8,070 nt of DNA from DASPPK01 sp041479575. Lineage in GTDB: Archaea > Thermoproteota > Bathyarchaeia > Bathyarchaeales > Bathycorpusculaceae. Below, piece by piece: positions 1 to 5,795 of this stretch (the first letter of the stretch is position 1; the number at the start of each line of letters is the position of its first letter). Below the pieces are notes generated by a model, which did not search any database, was not told the origin of the DNA, and was given only the letters and a program-made list of their open reading frames with translations. Position numbers and translations under genes: made by a program. The stretch is from contig JBGOYH010000096.1 in NCBI GenBank assembly GCA_041479575.1, positions 1 to 8,070 of the forward strand, in the 5' to 3' direction.

Positions 1-144
1 GAAGCAGTGCTTGAGGAATTCAAACGCAAAGGCGTAACGTTGATAGATGAGAAGCCGAGGGCTGGCGCTGAGGGAGCAAAGATTGCATTTGTGCATCCGA
101 AGAGCACTCGTGGTGTTCTGTTAGAGCTTGTCGAAAAACCATAG
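1..144 (+). CDS. mce: Methylmalonyl-CoA epimerase, C-terminal end (partial, 5' end outside window)
   Basis: An open frame enters from the left edge and stops at TAG 142-144, giving 47 codons. The tail contains the block FVHPKSTRGVLLELVEK, which matches the C-terminus of methylmalonyl-CoA epimerases of the vicinal-oxygen-chelate (glyoxalase) fold. The glutamate of GVLLEL corresponds to a metal-ligand position in that family. The preceding residues, including DEKPRAGAEGAKIAF, fit the last beta-strands of the fold. The enzyme interconverts (S)- and (R)-methylmalonyl-CoA in the cytoplasm, linking biotin-dependent carboxyl transfer to the B12 mutase. Its neighbours (12S-, 5S- and biotin-carrier-like genes downstream, mutase converging) support the assignment. 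Only about a third of a typical epimerase of roughly 130-150 residues is present, so the upstream catalytic residues cannot be checked. Confidence 0.88.
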   Translation, partial: EAVLEEFKRKGVTLIDEKPRAGAEGAKIAFVHPKSTRGVLLELVEKP

Positions 145-180
145 AAACCATGCAAACTAGCCTGCAAGTTGCCCATATGT

Positions 181-190
181 TCTAAATACC
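181..190 (+). promoter_or_regulatory. Possible TATA box for the 12S-like carboxyltransferase gene
   Basis: The AT-rich stretch TCTAAATACC lies in the 67-base gap after the epimerase. Its centre is about 26 bases before position 211, the usual archaeal TATA-to-start distance. That would put the transcript start almost exactly at the ATG at 212 (a leaderless mRNA), or give a 15-base leader to the alternative TTG at 227. The match to a TATA box is only fair, and read-through from the epimerase gene is equally likely. This is inference from sequence and spacing alone. Confidence 0.3.
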
Positions 191-211
191 TGCACAATAG
201 TATAGAGCAAA

Positions 212-1795
212 ATGTGGGGATGCAAGTTGAGCCCAAAAAAGGAGCCGACAGTTGACGAGAAAATCAATCATTTGAGGGAGCTTAACAATCAAGCTAAGCT
301 GGGCGGCGGACAGAAGCGGATCGAAGAACAACACGCCAAAGGCAAGCGGACGGCCAGAGAACGCATCGATCTTCTGCTTGACCCAGAAAGCTTCAACGAA
401 CTCGACCGTTTTGTCGTCCATCAATGCACAGAGTTCGGCATAGGTGACAAGAAAATACCTGGCGACGGCGTTGTAACGGGCTACGGCACGATTGACGGAC
501 GACTAGTCTACGTGTTCTCACAGGATTTCACAGTCTTCGGCGGCTCACTAGGCGAAATGTTCGCAAAAAAAGTATGCAAACTCATGGACCTAGCCTTGAA
601 GACAGGCGCTCCAGTAATAGGTTTGAACGACAGCGGCGGCGCACGCATTCAGGAAGGCGTGGCAAGCCTAGCTGGGTATGGCGATATTTTCTTCCGAAAC
701 GTCATAAGCTCAGGCGTTGTTCCGCAGATATCAGCGATACTGGGTCCATGCGCTGGAGGAGCAGTATATTCACCTGCCCTCACCGACTTCATAATAATGG
801 TTGACAAAACAAGCCACATGTTCATCACCGGCCCAGACGTTGTCAAAACCGTTCTGGGACAAGAGGTAAGCTTCGAAGAATTGGGCGGAGCAATGGTTCA
901 CAGTTCAACCAGCGGAGTGACACATCTCATCGCAAAAGACGAAGAACAATGTATGCAAATCATTAAGAAACTCTTGAGCTACCTTCCAAGCAACTATTTG
1001 GAAGATCCACCAGTCGTTGAGGCGGGAGACGATCCCAACCGCACTGACGAGAACTTGGCCAAAGTCCTGCCTGATGACCCCGACAAGCCCTATGATGTCA
1101 AAGAAATCATCAATCGAATAGTGGATAACGGTGAATTCTTCGAAATCCAGGCACTCTGGGCGCAGAACATTGTGATAGGGTTTGCACGACTCAACGGCAA
1201 AACAGTAGGCATAGTCGCGAACCAACCTGCTCACTACTCTGGAGCTTTGGACATAAACAGCTCGATGAAAGCTGGAAGATTCGTACGGTTCTGCGACTCC
1301 TTCAACATTCCAATAATAACGTTTGTTGATGTTCCAGGTTTCCTGCCAGGCATAGAACAGGAGCACGGTGGAATAATCAAACATGGTTCAAAACTGCTCT
1401 ATGCATACTGCGAAGCAACCGTGCCCAAAATCACTGTGATCGTCAGAAAAGACTATGGAGGAGCCTATGACGTCATGGGTTCAAAACACAGCGGCGCAGA
1501 CATAAACTATGCGTGGCCAACAGCCGAAATAGCAGTCATGGGACCACATGGAGCAATAAACATCATCTTCAGAAAAGAAATAGCCGAAGCCAAAGATCCA
1601 AAACAGAAACACAATGAACTCGTCACTGAATACCGCCAGAAATTTGCGAGTCCCTACATAGCTGCACAGAAAGGCTACGTAGACGAAGTAATCGAACCTG
1701 CGGTAACTCGACCCAAACTCATCAGCGCACTCGAAAGCTTGGCCACAAAACGCGAACCCAGACCATCAAGAAAACACTCAAACTTACCATTATAG
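212..1795 (+). CDS. mmdA: Acyl-CoA carboxyltransferase subunit, PccB/MmdA/transcarboxylase 12S type
   Basis: This is a full-length 527-residue member of the carboxyltransferase family that moves CO2 between biotin and propionyl-/methylmalonyl-CoA; about 510-530 residues is usual. It has two crotonase-like halves. The N-terminal half carries the family block HAKGKRTARERIDLLLDP (41-58) and an oxyanion-hole region GPCAGGAVYSPAL (178-190). The C-terminal half carries ALDINSS (345-351), VDVPGFLPG (372-380) and GGAYDVMGSKHSGAD (416-430). The Asp of AYDVM (residue 420) matches the residue that governs propionyl- over acetyl-CoA preference in actinobacterial PccB/AccD5, supporting a C3/C4 substrate. 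ATG 212 would be nearly leaderless behind a TATA-like box at 181-190. TTG 227, with GGGGA at 216-220, is an equally plausible start, five codons shorter and closer to homologue N-termini. It sits between the epimerase and the 5S-like subunit. Propionyl-CoA carboxylase beta subunit is the alternative reading if a biotin carboxylase exists elsewhere. Confidence 0.93.
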   Translation: MWGCKLSPKKEPTVDEKINHLRELNNQAKLGGGQKRIEEQHAKGKRTARERIDLLLDPESFNELDRFVVHQCTEFGIGDKKIPGDGVVTGYGTIDGRLVYVFSQDFTVFGGSLGEMFAKKVCKLMDLALKTGAPVIGLNDSGGARIQEGVASLAGYGDIFFRNVISSGVVPQISAILGPCAGGAVYSPALTDFIIMVDKTSHMFITGPDVVKTVLGQEVSFEELGGAMVHSSTSGVTHLIAKDEEQCMQIIKKLLSYLPSNYLEDPPVVEAGDDPNRTDENLAKVLPDDPDKPYDVKEIINRIVDNGEFFEIQALWAQNIVIGFARLNGKTVGIVANQPAHYSGALDINSSMKAGRFVRFCDSFNIPIITFVDVPGFLPGIEQEHGGIIKHGSKLLYAYCEATVPKITVIVRKDYGGAYDVMGSKHSGADINYAWPTAEIAVMGPHGAINIIFRKEIAEAKDPKQKHNELVTEYRQKFASPYIAAQKGYVDEVIEPAVTRPKLISALESLATKREPRPSRKHSNLPL

Positions 1796-1846
1796 TTTAA
1801 TACATCTTCAAGTCATTCTTCAATTTCCTGATCTAGGTATACTGTT

Positions 1847-1851
1847 GAGGT
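1847..1851 (+). promoter_or_regulatory. Ribosome binding site that fixes the TTG start of the 5S-like gene
   Basis: GAGGT lies nine bases before TTG 1861 and matches the archaeal anti-Shine-Dalgarno sequence. The first in-frame ATG is codon 25 (1933), which would remove the catalytic RDAHQ motif at residues 14-18. The TTG start is therefore supported by both the ribosome binding site and the protein family. Confidence 0.7.
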
Positions 1852-1860
1852 CAGCTTGAT

Positions 1861-3405
1861 TTGGCTCCAAAACAGGTTAAGATAACTGATACTACCTTTA
1901 GAGATGCACATCAAAGTCTGATTGCAACCAGAATGCGAACAGACACAATGCTTCCCATAGCTGAGAAAATGGATCAGGTTGGCTTTTTCTCGCTTGAAGC
2001 TTGGGGCGGGGCCACGTTCGACGTTGCCATACGCTATCTTGCTGAGGATCCATGGGAACGAATTCGCCAATTGAAAAAACAAGTGAAGAAAACTCCGCTT
2101 CAGATGCTTCTGCGGGGACAGAACGTTGTCGGTTACCGCAACTATCCAGATGATGTTGTAGTGAAATTCGTGGAGAAAGCAGCTGAAAACGGAATAGATA
2201 TCTTCAGAGTTTTTGACGCTTTGAATGACATAAGAAACATGGAAGTCGCCATCAAAACCGTCAAGAAAGTGGACAAACACGCTCAGGGCACAATAAGCTA
2301 CACTCTTAGTCCATTCCACACGGTCGAATACTTCGTCCGGTTTGCCGGGAAGCTGGCAGAACTGGATTGCGATTCCATTTGCATCAAAGACATGGCTGGA
2401 ATGCTCGCTCCTCAGCCTGCCTATGAGCTCGTTTCAGCCTTGAAAAAAGAGGTAGGCTTGCCAGTGCAAATGCACAGTCATAGTACAAGCGGCATGGTCA
2501 TGATGACATACTTCCATGCCTGCGAAGCAGGCGCAGACATCCTGGACACTGCGTTCTCGCCTCTAGCTTGGGGAACATCACAACCACCTGTGGAATCTGT
2601 CGTCGCCGCGTTGAAGGGAACTCCTTACGACACCGGTTTGGACAGCGAATTGCTAAACGAAATCGCACAATACTTCAGGGAACTGCGTGAGAAATATTAC
2701 GATCCCTTGAAACTGATCGATCCGAAGGCCGAACGGGTTGACGCCTCGATAATTGTCCATCAAATCCCCGGGGGTATGTTTTCAAACCTGCTGGAACAAT
2801 TGCGAGAACAAAAAGCACTTGACAGGTTGAATGAGGTTCTTGAAGAAGTCCCGAAGGTCAGAAAAGAACTGGGTTATCCACCGTTGGTGACGCCGACCAG
2901 TCAGCTCGTTGGGATACAAGCTGTGTTGAACGTTATCTCAGGAAAACGTTACAGCATAGTGCCCAAAGAGATTAAGGACTATGTTAAAGGGCTTTATGGC
3001 AAGCCGCCAGCGCCTATAGATGAGAAGATAAAGAAGAAGATTATTGGCGATGAAAAACCCATTACCTGCCGTCCGGCAGACCTTCTTGAACCAGCTCTTG
3101 ACAAGATTCCAGACGATGTAAAACCCTACCTCGAATCTGAAGAAGACAAGATAACCTACGTGCTTTTTCCTCAAACTGCCCTGGAATTCTTCAAGAAAAG
3201 AAAAACGAAACGCGAGGAAGCTAAGCCTGGAATACCGCTTGAGAGGCTTGCAGAACTTGAGGAAGTAGCTGCTCTTTCGGCAGTAGCAGTGAACTACCTG
3301 CAGAGCCTGTCAGGCGTGAAAGCGCTTACATTGCCAAAGACAAAGAACTCACAATCATACTGGGTGTTGACAGCTCGTCAGAACCAACCCCAACACGGTG
3401 CGTGA
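1861..3405 (+). CDS. Pyruvate/oxaloacetate carboxyltransferase subunit (transcarboxylase 5S / OadA / PycB type) with OadG-like tail
   Basis: This 514-residue protein moves a carboxyl group between biotin and pyruvate/oxaloacetate. Residues about 6-270 form the HMGL-like TIM barrel. Visible features are DTTFRDAHQS (10-19; Arg14, Asp15 and Gln18 match pyruvate- and metal-binding residues of pyruvate carboxylase), the carbamylated-lysine motif CIKDMAG (Lys176), and metal ligands His205 and His207 in MHSHSTSG. Residues about 280-450 form the PYC_OADA domain, with PGGMFSNL (303-310) and VTPTSQLVG (343-351). There is no C-terminal biotinyl domain, unlike OadA and archaeal PycB, and the length is close to the roughly 505-residue transcarboxylase 5S subunit. 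After a basic linker (444-456), residues about 465-509 resemble the soluble tail of OadG/MmdD subunits (EEVAAL..., then W-x-L-x-x-R). The TTG start has GAGGT nine bases upstream. The stop overlaps or abuts the biotin-carrier start, implying co-translation. A PycB role with a distant biotin carboxylase is the main alternative. Confidence 0.9.
   Translation: MAPKQVKITDTTFRDAHQSLIATRMRTDTMLPIAEKMDQVGFFSLEAWGGATFDVAIRYLAEDPWERIRQLKKQVKKTPLQMLLRGQNVVGYRNYPDDVVVKFVEKAAENGIDIFRVFDALNDIRNMEVAIKTVKKVDKHAQGTISYTLSPFHTVEYFVRFAGKLAELDCDSICIKDMAGMLAPQPAYELVSALKKEVGLPVQMHSHSTSGMVMMTYFHACEAGADILDTAFSPLAWGTSQPPVESVVAALKGTPYDTGLDSELLNEIAQYFRELREKYYDPLKLIDPKAERVDASIIVHQIPGGMFSNLLEQLREQKALDRLNEVLEEVPKVRKELGYPPLVTPTSQLVGIQAVLNVISGKRYSIVPKEIKDYVKGLYGKPPAPIDEKIKKKIIGDEKPITCRPADLLEPALDKIPDDVKPYLESEEDKITYVLFPQTALEFFKKRKTKREEAKPGIPLERLAELEEVAALSAVAVNYLQSLSGVKALTLPKTKNSQSYWVLTARQNQPQHGA
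3397..3400 (+). promoter_or_regulatory. Ribosome binding site for the biotin carrier, inside the end of the 5S-like gene
   Basis: GGTG lies seven bases before ATG 3408, within the last codons of the upstream gene. It favours ATG 3408 over GTG 3402, which would overlap the upstream stop as GTGA. Either start couples translation of the two genes. Confidence 0.45.
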
Positions 3406-3407
3406 CG

Positions 3408-3962
3408 ATGCCAGAATACGAAGTCTTCGTCGATGGAAAACTCAGAAAAATTGAACTCACAAGAAATGGAGAAAGCTCCTTCGCCATCAAATCAGACGGC
3501 AAAACCCGATTCGTAAAGCTGGCAACTGGCAAAACCAGCCTCGGAAAACCATTCACAGTTAATGTAGACGGTAAAACCTACAAAGTCGAACTGCCCAAGG
3601 TTGAGCAGGGGAAAGAATTTTCAGTAAAAGTTGATGGAGCAACGTTTAAGACCGAGGTCAGAGTTGCAGCGAAAAAAGTGGCATTGACAACTTTTGAGCC
3701 GGTCATGGCAACACCAGCAAGAAGAGCGGCTGCGAACAAGCAGGTTGTTGAAGGTGCAGTAACGGCGCCAATGACAGGCAAAATAGTCTCCGTCAAAGTG
3801 AAGAAAGGAGACCAAGTGAAGGCTGGTCAAGTGTTATGTGTAGTTGAGGCCATGAAAATGGAGAATGAAATCACATCTTCCAAAGCAGGTGCTGTGAAGG
3901 AAGTCTATGTTTCTGAGGGCTCATCAGTAAGCGAAGGAGAACCGCTTTTCGTAGTCGGCTAG
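3408..3962 (+). CDS. Biotin carboxyl carrier protein (transcarboxylase 1.3S-like) with duplicated N-terminal module
   Basis: This 184-residue carrier shuttles the carboxyl group on biotin between the 12S-like and 5S-like subunits. The C-terminal ~70 residues are a biotinyl domain: GAVTAPMTGKIVSV, then KKGDQVKAGQ, then the EAMKMENE motif. The biotinylated lysine is residue 150 counted from ATG 3408. An Ala-rich stretch (about 100-114) probably acts as the flexible hinge. The N-terminal ~86 residues contain four VDGK-type beta-hairpins arranged as two similar ~36-residue units (about 3417-3521 and 3552-3665); archaeal carriers usually show one such unit. GTG 3402 would add two residues and overlap the upstream stop, but ATG 3408 has GGTG seven bases before it and is preferred. 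The TAG stop overlaps the mutase stop on the other strand. The carrier would need a biotin protein ligase encoded elsewhere. Substrate cannot be read from this protein; the neighbouring subunits define it. Confidence 0.93.
   Translation: MPEYEVFVDGKLRKIELTRNGESSFAIKSDGKTRFVKLATGKTSLGKPFTVNVDGKTYKVELPKVEQGKEFSVKVDGATFKTEVRVAAKKVALTTFEPVMATPARRAAANKQVVEGAVTAPMTGKIVSVKVKKGDQVKAGQVLCVVEAMKMENEITSSKAGAVKEVYVSEGSSVSEGEPLFVVG
3959..3962. other. Overlapping convergent stop codons in a shared CTAG
   Basis: TAG at 3960-3962 ends the biotin carrier on the + strand. The complement of 3959-3961 is the TAG that ends the mutase on the - strand. No intergenic space is left for a terminator, so each mRNA must extend into the other gene as antisense. 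Confidence 0.95.
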
Positions 3963-5638
3963 AAGATGGAAAGCGGTTTGTATTCACCGAAGACTTCGCG
4001 GAGAGTGCCGCATATTTCGCCTAGAGTCGCATATTCTTTGACGGCCTGAAGTATGAAGGGCATCAGACTCTCGTTTTCCTGTTCAGCTGCGTTGCGTAAC
4101 TTGTTCAGTGTCTCATTTACTTTAGGTTGATTTCTCTGGCGCTTAATCTCCTTCAACTGCTCCACGAGGGTCTTCTCCACCGCTGGATCCACCTGTAACG
4201 TCTTGATTGGAACTTCCTCTTCGCCGACATAGTCATTCACTCCAACAACAATCCGTTTCTTTGCTTCAACCTCTTTCTGGAAACGATATGCGCTTTCAGT
4301 AATCTCGCGTTGCATGAAACCCTTCTCGATAGCAGAAACTGCTCCTCCCATGCCGTCGATCTGTTCAATATATTTTTGCGCCCTCTCCTCAATCTCATTC
4401 GTCAAATGCTCAACATAGTATGAACCAGCAAGCGGATCGACAGTGTCAACCACGCCGCTTTCGTGAGCAATTATCTGCTGTGTTCTCAGGGCAACGGCAA
4501 CCGCCTGCTCGCTTGGCAACGCATATGCTTCATCAAACGAATTGGTATGCAAAGACTGAGTTCCTCCCAGAACAGCCGATAAGGCCTGCAAAGCTACGCG
4601 CACAACGTTGTTGTACGGTTGCTGAGCTGTAAGCGCAACTCCTGATGTCTGAGTGTGGAAACGCAGCATCCATGAGTTAAGATTCTTGGCTTTGAAACGT
4701 TCCCGCATGATCTTGGCCCATAAACGACGGGCTGCTCTGAACTTGGCAATTTCCTCCAAGAAGTTGTTGTGAGCTGCAAAAAAGAAAGACAGTCTTCCCG
4801 CGAACTTGTCAACATCTAAACCTCGGTCAATGGCTGCCTGCACGTAAGCAATTGCATTGGCAAACGTGAAAGCGACTTCCTGAACCGCTGTTGCGCCAGC
4901 TTCACGTATGTGGTAGCCGCTTATGCTTATGGTGTTCCATTGCGGCATTTTCTGACTGCAATAGACAAATATGTCTGTAATCATGCGCATCGATGGTTTC
5001 GGGGGAAATATGTACATGCCCCGTGCCACGTACTCTTTCAAGACATCATTCTGAACGGTGCCACCCAGTCTTGATTGTTCAACGCCCTGTTTCTGCCCGA
5101 CGGCAATATAAATAGCTAACAGAACGTTTGCGGGGGCGTTAATCGTCATAGAAGTGGTTACCTTGTCAAGGGGGATTCCATCAAACAGAATCTCCATGTC
5201 CTTGAGCGTGCTTGCGCTGACACCGACTTTTCCAACTTCGCCAAGCGATAAGGGATGGTCGCAATCGTATCCAACTTGCGTTGGAAAGTCAAAGGCAACA
5301 CTTAAACCAGTCTGCCCATGCCCAAGCAAATACTTGAAACGCTTATTCGTCTGTTCAGCCGTACCAAAACCAGCATACTGCCGCATGGTCCAAAGACGAG
5401 CCCGATACATCGTCGTATAGACCCCACGCGTAAGTGGATATTCGCCCGGAAACCCTAGTTTTTTGGGGTAATCGACGTTCGCGATGTCAAGCGGCGTGTA
5501 AACCCTATTGACAGGGATGTCTGAGCTTGTGGAGAACTCGCCTCTCTCAGGAAGTTTTTCGAAACTTTTCACAACAGTCTCCTTCTCCCATTTCTCCTTT
5601 TGTTGCTCTAGTTCACGCAACTTTTCCTTAACAAACAT
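3959..5638 (-). CDS. mcmA1: Methylmalonyl-CoA mutase, large (catalytic) chain without cobalamin domain
   Basis: This catalytic chain of adenosylcobalamin-dependent methylmalonyl-CoA mutase interconverts (R)-methylmalonyl-CoA and succinyl-CoA. It has 559 residues from ATG 5638, typical of archaeal split mutases. The TIM-barrel motifs fit mutase specificity: RLWTMRQYAGFGTA places Tyr88 at the Tyr89 position of the Propionibacterium enzyme, VARGMYIFPPKPSMR places Arg206 at Arg207, and ISGYHIREAGA places His243 at His244. These Tyr and Arg residues distinguish it from isobutyryl-CoA mutases. GTVQNDVLKEY is also present. The N-terminus is a charged helix (KEKLRELEQQKEKWEKE). The cobalamin-binding domain with its DxHxxG motif is absent, so a separate small subunit is expected outside the window. 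An in-frame GTG at 5650 would add four residues. ATG 5638 is preferred because AGGTG (5652-5648) lies nine bases upstream. The gene converges on the biotin carrier and is divergent from the MoaD-like gene. Confidence 0.95.
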   Translation of the reverse strand: MFVKEKLRELEQQKEKWEKETVVKSFEKLPERGEFSTSSDIPVNRVYTPLDIANVDYPKKLGFPGEYPLTRGVYTTMYRARLWTMRQYAGFGTAEQTNKRFKYLLGHGQTGLSVAFDFPTQVGYDCDHPLSLGEVGKVGVSASTLKDMEILFDGIPLDKVTTSMTINAPANVLLAIYIAVGQKQGVEQSRLGGTVQNDVLKEYVARGMYIFPPKPSMRMITDIFVYCSQKMPQWNTISISGYHIREAGATAVQEVAFTFANAIAYVQAAIDRGLDVDKFAGRLSFFFAAHNNFLEEIAKFRAARRLWAKIMRERFKAKNLNSWMLRFHTQTSGVALTAQQPYNNVVRVALQALSAVLGGTQSLHTNSFDEAYALPSEQAVAVALRTQQIIAHESGVVDTVDPLAGSYYVEHLTNEIEERAQKYIEQIDGMGGAVSAIEKGFMQREITESAYRFQKEVEAKKRIVVGVNDYVGEEEVPIKTLQVDPAVEKTLVEQLKEIKRQRNQPKVNETLNKLRNAAEQENESLMPFILQAVKEYATLGEICGTLREVFGEYKPLSIF

Positions 5639-5647
5639 GGGTGAAAG

Positions 5648-5652
5648 CACCT
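5648..5652 (-). promoter_or_regulatory. Ribosome binding site supporting ATG 5638 as mutase start
   Basis: On the minus strand AGGTG precedes ATG 5638 by nine bases. The same bases contain the alternative GTG codon at 5650, which itself has no clear ribosome binding site upstream. Confidence 0.5.
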
Positions 5653-5663
5653 AGAGACTAGAC

Positions 5664-5676
5664 TGTTTGGCAAACA
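5664..5676. promoter_or_regulatory. Palindrome TGTTTG-G-CAAACA, candidate operator
   Basis: Two perfect 6-base inverted arms flank a single central G. On the minus strand the site starts at the downstream edge of the TATA-like box (5682-5675) and covers the stretch up to about 12 bases before the predicted transcript start. A bound protein there would block RNA polymerase recruitment. Operator function is inferred from symmetry and position; no regulator gene is in the window. Confidence 0.35.
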
Positions 5677-5682
5677 TAAAAG
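5675..5682 (-). promoter_or_regulatory. TATA-like box for the mutase gene
   Basis: Read on the minus strand this is CTTTTATG, preceded by the AT-rich GACAATT. With usual archaeal spacing, transcription would begin near 5652, giving a short leader with AGGTG before ATG 5638. The spacing agrees with the start codon choice, but only the sequence supports it. Confidence 0.45.
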
Positions 5683-5744
5683 AATTGTCAACTAATGTTC
5701 TGAATGTAGTTTCCATTGAAAGAGCGCGCACGCGAACTGAAACG

Positions 5745-5753
5745 GATAAATAA
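5745..5753 (+). promoter_or_regulatory. TATA-like box for the MoaD-like gene
   Basis: GATAAATAA follows a GAAAC stretch that could serve as a TFB recognition element. Transcription would start near 5775, leaving a leader of about 20 bases that includes GGTG (5786-5789) before TTG 5796. It is the only good TATA-like match on the + strand in this divergent gap. Confidence 0.45.
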
Positions 5754-5785
5754 CAACACTGGCTCTAGAATTGTTAGAAGAAATC

Positions 5786-5789
5786 GGTG
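5786..5789 (+). promoter_or_regulatory. Ribosome binding site favouring TTG 5796
   Basis: GGTG ends six bases before TTG 5796. The in-frame GTG 5787 lies inside this site and would need its own upstream signal, which is not seen. Confidence 0.45.
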
Positions 5790-5795
5790 CTCACA

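Noticed and set aside
163..229. Direct repeat TGCAAGTTG at 163-171 and 221-229
   Set aside because: It is only nine bases, one copy lies in the start region of the 12S-like gene, and there is no third copy. It is probably coincidence.
905..1384. 159-codon open frame on the minus strand
   Set aside because: It is opposite the conserved core of the 12S-like gene and has no family motifs.
1813..2319. 168-codon open frame on the minus strand
   Set aside because: It lies opposite the 5S-like gene, whose frame has clear catalytic motifs. The translation is rich in Cys, Phe and Ser with no recognisable domain, as expected from an antisense shadow.
3380..3420. Possible split of an OadA/PycB gene (5S part and biotinyl part separated by a stop)
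   Set aside because: The biotin carrier has its own start, ribosome binding site and a complete N-terminal domain, and the 5S-like protein has a complete tail of its own. This is normal separate-subunit architecture, not a broken gene.
212..3962. Na+-pumping methylmalonyl-CoA or oxaloacetate decarboxylase
   Set aside because: No multi-membrane-spanning beta subunit and no gamma/delta subunit with a membrane helix is encoded in the window. Only a soluble tail resembling gamma/delta is present. A beta subunit outside the window would reopen this.
3959..5638. Isobutyryl-CoA or 2-hydroxyisobutyryl-CoA mutase
   Set aside because: The Tyr of RQYAGF and the Arg of ARGMYIF are the methylmalonyl-CoA mutase residues; the other acyl-CoA mutases carry different residues at these positions.
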